Shown piece after piece: positions 1 through 7,300 of a stretch of 13,349 nt of DNA. The DNA is from an uncultured Chloroflexota bacterium (lineage in GTDB: Bacteria; Chloroflexota; Anaerolineae; Anaerolineales; Villigracilaceae), in the NCBI GenBank assembly GCA_903837815.1, contig CAILWD010000259.1, positions 1 through 13,349 on the forward strand, written 5' to 3'. Every line of letters begins with the position of its first letter. The first letter of the stretch is position 1. The position numbers and the translations under genes are program-made. The notes beneath the pieces are model-generated. The model had not been told where the DNA came from. It searched no databases and worked only from the letters and a program-made list of their open reading frames with translations.

Positions 1-2
1 AC

Positions 3-521
3 ATGAGCCGCCATCGCTACGATACAAACATCACCGAGTTGAAAGCCTACTTCAACAGCGTCATTGATTGGGTCTCTGGCGTCTTTAGCGACGTGGAAAG
101 CGAAATGCGCGGGTTGGAGTGGGGACGGCTGTATGAAACCTATCACGGGACAGGGTACGACGCGGCGAAAGTTTCCAAAGGAGTGAAAAAACTCTACGCC
201 GACCCGTATGTCAAAAACCGCAAGGGGATTTTCGAATACATCCTCGGCGGATCGGTGGACACCAAACTGTTGGATGTCCGCGTCTTTGATGATGCCACCA
301 AGAAAGCGGTTTACGCCGCCCAAACCACCAAAGCCCAGGCTGGCGGCAAATCCAACTGTTCGCTCTGTGCCGTCGGGCATGACGCCAACAAAAGCAAAAT
401 CTGGAAACTGCCCGAAATGGACGCCGACCATGTAGCAGCCTGGAGCAAAGGCGGCGCGACCAACATCAAGAACTGTCAAATGTTATGCAAGACCCACAAT
501 CGCGCAAAAGGGAATCGGTAA
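3..521 (+). CDS. HNH endonuclease C-terminal part, DUF262/GmrS-D-like (probably 5'-truncated by window edge)
   Basis: The 172 visible residues end in a zinc-ribbon-supported HNH nuclease fold. C119-x-x-C122 and C162-x-x-H165 look like the zinc knuckles. D140-A-D142-H143 carries the first HNH histidine, N157 the central asparagine, and H165-N166 closes the motif. About 110 helical residues without a recognisable motif precede this. That arrangement is typical of the C-terminal part of DUF262-HNH (GmrSD-like) proteins, some of which cut modified foreign DNA. The first ATG is only two bases from the window edge, so no ribosome site can be checked and the true gene probably begins upstream. HNH nuclease activity is a family-level inference, and a restriction role is a guess. 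The gene is followed by a repeat-rich stretch rather than a partner gene. An alternative is a short stand-alone HNH protein. Confidence 0.72.
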   Translation: MSRHRYDTNITELKAYFNSVIDWVSGVFSDVESEMRGLEWGRLYETYHGTGYDAAKVSKGVKKLYADPYVKNRKGIFEYILGGSVDTKLLDVRVFDDATKKAVYAAQTTKAQAGGKSNCSLCAVGHDANKSKIWKLPEMDADHVAAWSKGGATNIKNCQMLCKTHNRAKGNR

Positions 522-535
522 AGGTAAGTAGAACA

Positions 536-631
536 AGACCTGACAGGTTTCCACAGAACCCTGTTCGACTCGCGCCTTTGTCGGCGCAAGGGTTATGGTT
601 GGCTCAGGTCACGGTGAAACCTGTCAGGTCT
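536..631. repeat. 96-bp imperfect hairpin repeat with 16-bp perfect inverted termini
   Basis: The ends are exact inverted copies: AGACCTGACAGGTTTC at 536-551 and GAAACCTGTCAGGTCT at 616-631. Each arm is itself nearly palindromic (ACCTG-A-CAGGT). Nested inside are AACCCT/AGGGTT (557-562 with 589-594) and GCGCC/GGCGC (572-576 with 583-587) around a six-base loop, so the whole unit could fold as one long hairpin. It lies between the HNH gene and the tandem repeats. There is no U-tract, so it does not look like a normal terminator. A dispersed palindromic element (REP/MITE class) is the best description. No flanking target duplication is seen. Confidence 0.75.
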
Positions 632-636
632 AAAGT

Positions 637-825
637 ATAAAGGAACTTCGCGACGGGATAAAGGAACTTTACGACGGGATAAAGGAATTTTGCGAAGTTA
701 TAAAGAAACTTCGCGACGGGATAAAGGAACTTCGTGAAGTTATAAAGGAACTTCGCGACGGGATAAAGGAACTTCGTGAAGTTATAAAGGAACTTCACGG
801 CGGGATAAAGGAACTTCTCAAGGGT
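637..825 (+). repeat. Nine contiguous 21-bp tandem repeats coding an I-x-x-L heptad in one frame
   Basis: Nine head-to-tail units of exactly 21 bp start at 637, 658, 679, 700, 721, 742, 763, 784 and 805. Each begins ATAAAGGAACTT with minor changes. Two endings occur, CGCGACGGG and CG(T)GAAGTT, alternating through units 4-7. In the GAAGTT units the sequence AACTTC-GT-GAAGTT is a perfect stem-loop (728-741 and again at 770-783). Read on the plus strand in the frame of the downstream gene, the units spell heptads of the type IKELRDG/IKELREV, with Ile and Leu at coiled-coil a and d positions. There is no ATG, GTG or TTG between the stop at 631-633 and 838, so translation is not supported. There are no spacers, so this is not a CRISPR array. 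Confidence 0.9.
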
Positions 826-888
826 AGGTCGTTCCAGGTGGGAAACTGCCTGAAAATCATTGAAAAAGCCACAAAAAGGAGAAAAATC

Positions 889-1251
889 ATGGCAAGAAAT
901 CAAAATGTCCGTCTGAAACCCGTTCAACTGCAAGCCGACCTTGACGCGCTGACCGCCTTGAATGGCTTCGCGGTGTACACCCCTGCCAACGCCGCCTACG
1001 CCAAGACGGCAGTCACCGCCAAGCAGACAGCCATGAAAGCCGCGCAAGATGCCGAAACCGCCGTTCAAATTGCGCTATCCACCGCCCGCGACGCCGCAAC
1101 CGCCGCCGAGTGGGAATTCCACAACACCATGCTGGCGGTCAAGGAACAGGTCATTGCCCAATTTGGCAAAAACTCCGACCAGGTGCAGGCATTGGGCTTG
1201 AAGAAGAAGACCGAATACAAGACCCCTGCCCGCAAGGCAAAAGCCGCATAA
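889..1251 (+). CDS. Small Ala/Lys-rich helical protein, family not recognised
   Basis: This is a 120-residue protein rich in Ala, Gln and Lys. It is predicted to be mostly alpha-helical, with no signal peptide or membrane segment, and has a basic tail (PARKAKAA). The ATG at 889 is preferred because AGGAG at 877-881 sits seven bases upstream; the GTG at 838 in the same frame has no ribosome site. The C-terminal half (about residues 65-112) has a mixed helical pattern with EWEFHNTMLAVKEQVIAQFG and GLKKKTEYK, which looks like a conserved folded core rather than low-complexity filler. I cannot assign a function. The basic composition would fit nucleic-acid binding, but no motif supports it. The reading frame stays open upstream through the 21-bp repeats to 634. 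A MITE-like element begins three bases after the stop codon. Confidence 0.8.
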   Translation: MARNQNVRLKPVQLQADLDALTALNGFAVYTPANAAYAKTAVTAKQTAMKAAQDAETAVQIALSTARDAATAAEWEFHNTMLAVKEQVIAQFGKNSDQVQALGLKKKTEYKTPARKAKAA

Positions 1252-1254
1252 AAA
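1240..1254. repeat. Left 15-bp direct repeat (putative target-site duplication)
   Basis: AAAGCCGCATAAAAA at 1240-1254 covers the last codons and TAA stop of the preceding gene. It recurs exactly at 1391-1405, immediately after the inverted-repeat element. The two bases before each copy (CA) also match, but on the right they belong to the element terminus. Confidence 0.75.
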
Positions 1255-1390
1255 TGTATTGGTCAGATAAAGGTTGAACAAAAACCTTTTACCACGGAGA
1301 CACTGAGGCGCGGAGTTTTACCCTTGTTTTTCTCAGTGTCTCCGTGTCTCAGTGGTTCAAAAGGCGTTCAGCCAACCCCTGACCAGTACA
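1255..1390. mobile_element. MITE-like 136-bp palindromic element with TGTAYTGGTCAG termini
   Basis: The ends are TGTATTGGTCAG (1255-1266) and, inverted, TGTACTGGTCAG (from 1379-1390), with one mismatch in 12. Internally CACGGAGACACTGAG (1293-1307) is the perfect inverse of 1332-1346, so most of the unit can form a long hairpin. It is bounded by the 15-bp direct repeat at 1240-1254 and 1391-1405, as expected of a transposed element with a target duplication. It has no coding capacity, so any mobilisation would be in trans. Removing the element plus one repeat copy rejoins the upstream gene's stop codon to its terminator at 1411-1441. A 15-bp duplication is long for classic MITEs, so an unusual transposase or a recombination origin is possible. 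Confidence 0.7.
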
Positions 1391-1405
1391 AAAGCCGCAT
1401 AAAAA
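1391..1405. repeat. Right 15-bp direct repeat (putative target-site duplication)
   Basis: This is an exact copy of 1240-1254 placed directly after the element terminus. The bases beyond it (1406 onward) lead into the terminator stem. Confidence 0.75.
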
Positions 1406-1410
1406 GATCG

Positions 1411-1441
1411 AGAGCCTTCCACATCGGGAGGCTCTTTTTTT
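1411..1441 (+). terminator. Rho-independent terminator, possibly bidirectional
   Basis: GAGCCTTCC (1412-1420) pairs with GGGAGGCTC (1426-1434) over nine positions with one G-U, around a five-base loop. Seven T (1435-1441) follow. It terminates the plus-strand 889-1251 gene. On the minus strand the same stem is followed by CGATCTTTTT, so it may also end the HD-GYP operon, whose stop codon is at 1442-1444. Confidence 0.88.
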
Positions 1442-2821
1442 CTAGTCTTCATTTTCGACCACCGAAAGGAACACCTCGACCAATTTGGGGTCAAACAGAT
1501 GTCCCGCCTTTTCATGCAGGTATCGGATGACCTCAGCCTGAGGCAGTTTTTTACGGTAGGGTCGGTCGCTGCACAGGGCATCCCACACATCGACAATGGA
1601 AAAGAGACGCGCCTCCAGCGGAATCTCCTCGCCCCGCAGTCCGCGTGGATAGCCGCTTCCATCCCAGCGCTCGTGGTGATGCCAGGGAATCACCAACGCC
1701 GGGCGCAAATAGGAAATGCGGGAAAGCATATCGTAGGCATACTGCGGATGCTGGCGCATTTTCGTCCATTCGAGTTCGTCGAGGGGACCCGGCTTTTGCA
1801 GAATCTCATCGGGGATCGCCATTTTGCCCATATCGTGCAACAACGCACCGCGCCGGATGTGGGTCAACTCTTCGGGCGAAAAGTCCAGCCGTTCAGCCGC
1901 CTTGAGAGTCAACTCGGTAACGCGCTGAGTGTGTCCCTCCGTCTCTCGGTCGCGCAAGTCCAGGGCGCGCACCCAGCCCTCGATGGTCTTTTCGTAGGCT
2001 TCCTGCAAATCATGGTGCGCCTCCTGCAAGGCTTTCTCGGCTCTCTTCCTTTCGGTGATATCGCGGGACGCAGTCTGAATTTCGAGGATGGCATTGGTTT
2101 CCGGAGCGAAAACGGCGCGGGTGATTGATTCCAACCATACATAGTCGCCGTCCTTGCGCCGCGCCTCATGCGTAATGGTATGGGTGATGTCGCGCCTGCC
2201 TCCACTAAATAGGCTTAGAATAGCCTCCCCATCCTCCTTGCGGAAATAATCGAAACTGCGGGTCCCAACCAGTTCCTCCGGGAGATAACCAAGAATAGTC
2301 TCACAGGCGGGCGAAACGTACAAAACCTCTCCATTCACACCCACACGCGCAATCATATCGCTGGCATTCTCAGCCAAAAGGCGAAACTGGGCTTCACTTT
2401 CACGCAACGCCTTCTGCATACGGATGTGTTCTGAGCGCGCCGCCCACTGGGCAATGGCGCGTTCGGCAAGGTGGGGCATATCCAGCATAGACTCGGGCGA
2501 CTTCACCACATAGTCCAACGCGCCAGATTTGAGCGCCTCCACGGCGATGCGTTCGTTTCCATAACTGGTCATCAGGATGACGGGAATGGCAAGCGGGTCG
2601 AGATGGTCTGGCAGCAATTCCATGCTCTCGCCGTCGGGCAATCGCCAATCTGCAATGATAAGCGACGGACTGCGTTCCCGTATTTTTGCGCGCGCCTCTG
2701 TCAGCAGCCTTGCGCGCTGAATCTGAATTTGAGCGCCCCGCTCTTCGAACGCGCGTTGACTTAACTCTGCGTGGGGGTCTTCGTCTTCGATCACTAATAT
2801 GTAAAAATCTTGTTCCGCCAT
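1442..2821 (-). CDS. Response regulator with REC-PAS-HD-GYP domains, predicted cyclic-di-GMP phosphodiesterase
   Basis: The protein has 459 residues in three parts. The receiver domain (about 5-125) has acidic pocket E12/D13, phosphoacceptor D58 (LIIAD), T85 and conserved K107. The PAS domain (about 142-258) ends in the usual RDITERKRAE linker, which continues as a coiled coil. The HD-GYP domain (about 278-455) has H297, H329-D330 in HDMGK, H358, the HHH triplet 381-383, GYP at 390-392 and D411. All hallmark metal and substrate residues are present, so hydrolysis of cyclic-di-GMP is expected, under control of phosphorylation and of the PAS signal. The ATG at 2821 is chosen because the receiver domain begins there; the frame stays open to 2926 but that extension overlaps the upstream gene. 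The ribosome site is weak (GGGAAAC). It lies 55 bp downstream of the single-domain regulator, probably in the same operon. The partner histidine kinase is not in the window. Confidence 0.93.
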   Translation of the reverse strand: MAEQDFYILVIEDEDPHAELSQRAFEERGAQIQIQRARLLTEARAKIRERSPSLIIADWRLPDGESMELLPDHLDPLAIPVILMTSYGNERIAVEALKSGALDYVVKSPESMLDMPHLAERAIAQWAARSEHIRMQKALRESEAQFRLLAENASDMIARVGVNGEVLYVSPACETILGYLPEELVGTRSFDYFRKEDGEAILSLFSGGRRDITHTITHEARRKDGDYVWLESITRAVFAPETNAILEIQTASRDITERKRAEKALQEAHHDLQEAYEKTIEGWVRALDLRDRETEGHTQRVTELTLKAAERLDFSPEELTHIRRGALLHDMGKMAIPDEILQKPGPLDELEWTKMRQHPQYAYDMLSRISYLRPALVIPWHHHERWDGSGYPRGLRGEEIPLEARLFSIVDVWDALCSDRPYRKKLPQAEVIRYLHEKAGHLFDPKLVEVFLSVVENED

Positions 2822-2876
2822 GCTTGTTTCCCAAAAAACAACCGGTAAATGTCTGTCAGATGCCCAAAGCGTCAGG

Positions 2877-3320
2877 CTAGAGGTGCGGGTGCAAGTTCCA
2901 ACCCAACCAGTAAAAGCCGAGGTCATTCATCAACTGGCTGAAATCGTCAAAGCCAACCGGCTTGACGAGGTAACTGTTGACATGATGGTCATAGGCGCGG
3001 ATCATATCGTTATCCGCCTCGGAGGTGGTGAGAATGATTACAGGGATATGTTTTAACTCATTGCTTTCCTTGACGTTTTTCAACACTTCAAGCCCATCCA
3101 CCTGCGGCAGGCGCAGGTCGAGCAGGATCATATGAGGGCGGGGGCTGGATTCAGGCTCCGCGAACTCGTTCCGCCTGAGCAGGTAATCCAGCGCAATCTG
3201 GCCGTCCACAAGGTGCTTGATTTTATTGGCAATATGGTGATCTTCCAGGGTTCTAATCACCAGTTCCGCGTGATCCATGTTATCTTCCACAAGTAGAACC
3301 AGAACAGGTTCACCTTCCAT
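2877..3320 (-). CDS. Single-domain response regulator (CheY/Rcp1-like)
   Basis: The 147 residues form one receiver domain with nothing attached. E12-D13 form the acidic pocket, D68 in MILLDLRLP is the phosphoacceptor, T98/T99 the switch position, and K120-P121 the conserved Lys-Pro. The insertion between beta2 and beta3 (RRNEFAEPESSPRP) and the following LLDLRLP resemble the Rcp1 subgroup, which is often served by phytochrome-like or hybrid kinases. The start is well set: AGGAG at 3327-3331 (minus strand) lies six bases before the ATG. With no output domain it would act by protein contact or as a phosphate relay, for instance toward the HD-GYP regulator directly downstream. That coupling is inferred from gene order only. 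Confidence 0.92.
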   Translation of the reverse strand: MEGEPVLVLLVEDNMDHAELVIRTLEDHHIANKIKHLVDGQIALDYLLRRNEFAEPESSPRPHMILLDLRLPQVDGLEVLKNVKESNELKHIPVIILTTSEADNDMIRAYDHHVNSYLVKPVGFDDFSQLMNDLGFYWLGWNLHPHL

Positions 3321-3375
3321 GCGATTCTCCTTTCGTTATTCTTTGGTCATTGTAAACGATTTGAGTTATTTTGAA

Positions 3376-3381
3376 ATTATA
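3376..3381 (-). promoter_or_regulatory. Candidate -10 box for the response-regulator operon
   Basis: On the minus strand TATAAT lies 56 bases upstream of the ATG at 3320, in a notably AT-rich stretch (3360-3400). No good -35 is seen; the best at 16-18 bp spacing matches poorly. It shares the divergent region with the plus-strand promoter candidate at 3455-3463. Confidence 0.35.
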
Positions 3382-3454
3382 AATTGGACTTTAATCAGAC
3401 TTCGAGAAAGCCACGGCGGAAGGGTCTCACCCCGGATGGGGCAGGATGCCAACG

Positions 3455-3463
3455 TGATATAAT
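3455..3463 (+). promoter_or_regulatory. Extended -10 promoter candidate (TGATATAAT) for the partner-switching operon
   Basis: TGATATAAT matches the extended -10 consensus TGnTATAAT exactly and lies 47 bases ahead of the STAS gene start at 3511. The -35 region (about 3435) is a poor match, which is usual for extended -10 promoters. It would drive 3511-7658 as one transcript. Confidence 0.5.
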
Positions 3464-3510
3464 TTTGACAGTAGAGCCTATAAACTCATCCCAATTTCGG
3501 AGGAATAAAC

Positions 3511-3846
3511 ATGGAAGTGAAAACTCAGGAATTCAAACACTGCGATCTGGTCAAAGTCAGTGGTCGTGTCGATAGCGCCACCGCTCTCGCATTTGCGAAA
3601 GAGCTCGAAAAGGTCAACGAAAGCGGGCGTTTCAAGATAGCCGTTGACATGAGCGAACTCGAGTACATGTCCAGCGCGGGCTTTCGCGCCCTGCTTGCCT
3701 CCCAGCGAAATTGCAAACGCTATAACCGTGGCGAAGTGGTGCTGGTTGCTGTGCCGGTTCGCATCCGCGAGGCATTGGAACTGGCGGGCTTTACCGAACT
3801 CTTCAAGACCTTCGAAGACCCTACCTCAGCCGTTGGCAGTTTCTAG
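3511..3846 (+). CDS. STAS-domain anti-sigma factor antagonist (SpoIIAA/RsbV-like)
   Basis: The 111 residues form a single STAS domain. Aligned by eye with SpoIIAA, the segment EYMSSAGFRALL (51-62) places S55 at the phosphorylated serine. The residue before it is S54 rather than the usual Asp. In the known mechanism the cognate kinase phosphorylates this serine to inactivate the antagonist, and a PP2C phosphatase restores it. Both enzymes are encoded directly downstream. GGAGG at 3499-3503 lies seven bases before the ATG, a strong ribosome site, consistent with the antagonist being made in excess of the kinase. The protein is cytosolic. Confidence in the family is high; the final partner is unknown. 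Confidence 0.93.
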   Translation: MEVKTQEFKHCDLVKVSGRVDSATALAFAKELEKVNESGRFKIAVDMSELEYMSSAGFRALLASQRNCKRYNRGEVVLVAVPVRIREALELAGFTELFKTFEDPTSAVGSF

Positions 3847-3867
3847 GAAGGTTATGGAATGGGAAGC

Positions 3868-3904
3868 GAAATGCCGCCCCCTCAAATGGCTGGAGGCGGC
3901 TTTC
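3868..3904 (+). promoter_or_regulatory. Intercistronic hairpin between STAS and kinase genes
   Basis: GAAA (3868-3871) plus GCCGCC (3873-3878) pair with GGCGGC (3895-3900) plus TTTC (3901-3904), leaving one bulged T. The sequence CGTTTT follows. It could act as a weak attenuator or 3' stabiliser that lowers kinase expression relative to the antagonist. The only GGAGG near the kinase start (3892-3896) overlaps the right arm and is too far from the ATG to be a normal ribosome site. Confidence 0.5.
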
Positions 3905-3915
3905 CGTTTTGACTT

Positions 3916-4326
3916 ATGCCGAAGATAACCTGTCCTGCCAGGTTCGAATTCCTGGATGAAATTCGCGAGTTCGTAGCCCGGATTGCCCGCGCAGGGGGGT
4001 TCAATGACAAGGAAGTGTATTCCCTGCAACTTGCCGCCGATGAAGCCGCCTCCAACATCATCGAACACGCCTACGAAAACGTTTCCGACGCCAAATTCGA
4101 TGTGACTTGCGACATGAACGGCGATACGCTCGTCATCACCATGCGCGACACGGGCAAGCCCTTTAATCCGTCCAACGTAAGAATTCCCAACCTCAAAGCC
4201 GATTTGTCGGAACGCAAGATCGGGGGACTTGGCGTCTACCTGATGCGGAAACTCATGGACGACATCCATTATCTTGCCAATCCTGAAACAGGCAACCTAT
4301 TGACCATGACCAAGCGGAGGGAATAA
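3916..4326 (+). CDS. Anti-sigma-type serine kinase (RsbW/SpoIIAB-like, HATPase_c_2)
   Basis: The 136 residues form a GHKL-type ATP-binding domain. The N box is LAADEAASNIIEHAY, with E43 and N47 as catalytic and Mg ligands. The G1 box is RDTGKPF (D78, G80), and the G2 box is GGLGVYLMRKLMD (G103, G104, G106). No histidine-kinase dimerisation domain is present, which separates this family from sensor kinases. The expected reaction is ATP-dependent phosphorylation of the neighbouring STAS protein at serine; the kinase otherwise binds a target, classically a sigma factor. The reading frame has a stop at 3910-3912, so ATG 3916 is the first possible start. It has no clear ribosome site, so translation may be weak. 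The stop lies five bases before the next gene's ATG. No sigma factor is encoded in the window. Confidence 0.93.
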   Translation: MPKITCPARFEFLDEIREFVARIARAGGFNDKEVYSLQLAADEAASNIIEHAYENVSDAKFDVTCDMNGDTLVITMRDTGKPFNPSNVRIPNLKADLSERKIGGLGVYLMRKLMDDIHYLANPETGNLLTMTKRRE

Positions 4327-4331
4327 GACTC

Positions 4332-7300
4332 ATGGGCAAGCCGTCGCGCATTGCGCCCTCCGAGGCGTCAGACTGGAGTCAGCTTGCAAGTTTGGGGGAG
4401 GAAATCCGCAAGGAAGATTCATTCAGCGCGCAGCGTGACCGCATCCTCTCGATGACGGGCGGACTGTTGGACGGCAAGGTCCAGGTCTGGTTGAATGAAA
4501 AGGTATTCCGTCTCCCCGATTGGGAGGATGGAAACGTGTTTCCGCCCCAGCCGCCGCTGGCTGGGATGAAGCTGGCGATCAGGGAAAAGAAACTCGTCAC
4601 CCACAGCGGGCTGGAAAAGAGCGGTTCTCTTCGGCGGGCGCAGGACACAGCGTCACACCAGACCTTTGCCGCAATCCCCCTTGTCAGCGATCACGGGCTG
4701 ACGATGGGGTCGATTCAGATCACGCGATCCAAACGTTCCTCCTTTTCACCCGAAGAATTGAGTCTTTTGCAGGGCATTGCCCAGATCGTGGAAGGCAGCC
4801 TTTCAGCCTCGCATCGCGCCGAGGTGGAGCAATTCCGACTACAGCAGATCAACCTGGTGCGCGAGGTCAGCGCCCAGATTGCCAATGTCCTCGATTTGGA
4901 TGAATTGTCCAAACGCGTCACCAAACTGATTCAAATCACGTTCAATTATTATTACGTCGCCATTTTCACCCTTGAAGTCAACTCCCAGGTGTTTCGTTTT
5001 CGTTCCAGCGCAGCCGCGCCCCGCAAGGGGAGGAGGAAAGCCTCCATGCCGCTCGAAGTGGACCTCGGACTGGGGTTGGTCGGGCAAGCCGCCCTTTACG
5101 GAAAACAGATCATCTGCGACGATGTCCGCGCCGATCCCCGTTATCGATTCATCGACAGCCTGCCCGAAACACAGTCGGAAGTGGTCATCCCGCTCAAGAT
5201 CGAAGACCGTGTGCTGGGCGTTTTGGACGTGCAGAGCAACCAGCCCCACGCCTTCCACCCAAACGACCTGCTGATTCTCAATGCCCTGGCGGATAACATC
5301 GCCCGCGCTGTGGAAGGCGCGCGCCTCTACAACGGATTGCAACGCCGCGCGAACCAATTAACTTTGATCTCGGAAGTGGGCAGGAGCGTCTCCTCCACGC
5401 TTAACCTTTCGACCATCATGCAAAATGCGGCATACCTGATCAATGAAAAATTCGGGTATCCCTATGTATCCCTGTTTACGGTCCACCCGAACAGGAGAAT
5501 CATCGCCTACGAGGCGGGCAGCGGCAAACGCAGTAAAAAACTTCAGGGCTACACCATCCCGCTCGACAGCCCAAAGGGAATCATGGCGTGGACGGCGCGG
5601 CTTGGCAGAACCATCCTCGTCAACGATGTGAGCCTCGATGACCGCTACGTGCCTTCGCCGATGCCGCCGAAGAATACCCGCTCCGAGTTGTGCGTGCCGC
5701 TGATCTTCGATGAAAAAGTGGTCGGGCTGTTGGATATTCAATCCGACATGGTCGATGCCTTCACAGAAGAGGATCAGGCAATGTTCGAGGCGGTGGCAGA
5801 TAGCATGGCGGCCGCCATCCGTAATGCCGATTTATATAGCTCGGAACAATGGCGTCGCCAGGTGGCGGATAGTATGCGCGAAGTGGCGGGGCTGGTCTCG
5901 GATAACGTGGGCGTGGATGAAGTACTGGAAACCATCCTCTCGGAACTGGATCGCAACCTGCCGATTGATATATCCGCCATCTGGCTTTTACAGGACGATG
6001 AGTTATACATCTCCGCCGCACACGGTATGAATGCGGCCTTGCTCGAAAAAACCTGCGCCAGCCACCCTGAAACAGTTTACGCGATGGCTGAGGCATTGCA
6101 CGCCGATGCGCCCCTAATCCGCCGCCCCGATGACCCACTCTGGCCCTCCGGGCAGACCGCCGGTTATGAAAAAAACTATTCCTCAATCGCCGCTCCGCTG
6201 CGCATCGGAGATCGTCCGCTGGGCGTGCTGACCCTGGCGCATCACCTGCCGGGGCGCTACGGCCACGAGGCGCAAACCATCACTGCAACGTTTGCAAGTT
6301 ACGCCTCGGTGGCAATCGAAAATGCCCGCCTCTACGATGCCGCGCAAGAGCAGGCTTACGCATCCGCCGCGTTGTTGCAGGTGGCGCAGGCAGTGGTCAG
6401 TTTGAATGACCTCGATGAAATCCTCGGTTCGATCACGCGTATCATGCCGATCCTCGTCGGTGTCCAGCGGGTGGCGCTATATCGCTGGGATGCCGACCAC
6501 GAGATGTTTACCGCTTCGCACGAGTATGGTTTCTCGGAGGAGGAAGAACTTGATTTGACCGAGCGGGAATTTGGATTGGGCGCCTTCCCCCTGCTTGACT
6601 CTGTCTCTGAACAAAACCACATGTTGATGATCCCTCTCACGCCCGAAGCGGATCCTGTCTCATGGTTGGAGATTCAACCCGAAGCGGATGCCGAATCCGA
6701 TATTGCAGCCGCCGACCGCTTGCTGGTGGCTGTCCCAATTTCGATCAAGAACGATCTCTTTGGGGTGATGTTGGTGGAGGAAGCAGCCAGGGGACGGCGC
6801 TTCCGCATGCGGCGTATCGAAATCATCAACGGCATTGCCCAGCAGGCGGCGCTTGCCATCCAAAACGATTTGTTACAGTTGGAGATGGTGGTGCGCGAGC
6901 GTCTCGAAACCGAGATGCAATTGGCGCGCCAAATCCAGCAGACGTTCATCCCGCAGTCTTTGCCCGCGCATGAGGCATGGCAGTTTGCAGCGCGCTGGCG
7001 GACGGCGCGTCAGGTGGGCGGCGATTTCTACGACCTGATCGAACTGCCGAATCATAAGATTGGCTTGTTCATCGCCGATGTGGCAGATAAAGGTATGCCC
7101 GCCGCCCTGTTCATGGCGCTGACGCGCACCCTGCTGCGGGCGGCTGCCATCGAGTTGACTTCCCCTGTGGATGTTCTGCGCCGCGTCAACGACCAGTTAT
7201 TACCCGATACCCAGCAGGGTATGTTCGTGACTGCTGTGTACGGAGTGCTTGATCTCGCAAGCGGCGCGTTTACCTTCGTCAATGCGGGACATAATCCGCC

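Noticed and set aside
637..825. Possible CRISPR array
   Set aside because: Units are contiguous 21-mers without unique spacers, and no cas genes are present.
838..888. GTG start at 838 for the Ala-rich protein
   Set aside because: No ribosome site precedes it, while ATG 889 has AGGAG at ideal spacing.
604..1068. Minus-strand reading frame with repeated KFLYPVA/KFLYNFT heptads
   Set aside because: It stays open only because the 21-bp period preserves frame. It overlaps the plus-strand gene at 889-1251, which has a strong ribosome site, and has no clear ribosome site of its own.
1324..1530. Plus-strand open frame across the MITE-like element and terminator
   Set aside because: It runs through a palindromic element, a terminator and the antisense of the HD-GYP domain, with no ribosome site.
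2822..2926. Longer N-terminus for the HD-GYP regulator
   Set aside because: It would overlap the end of the upstream response-regulator gene and adds residues before the receiver fold with no domain character.
3465..3484. TTGACA and TATAAA as a -35/-10 pair before the STAS gene
   Set aside because: Only eight bases separate them, far from the usual 16-18. The extended -10 at 3455-3463 is better.
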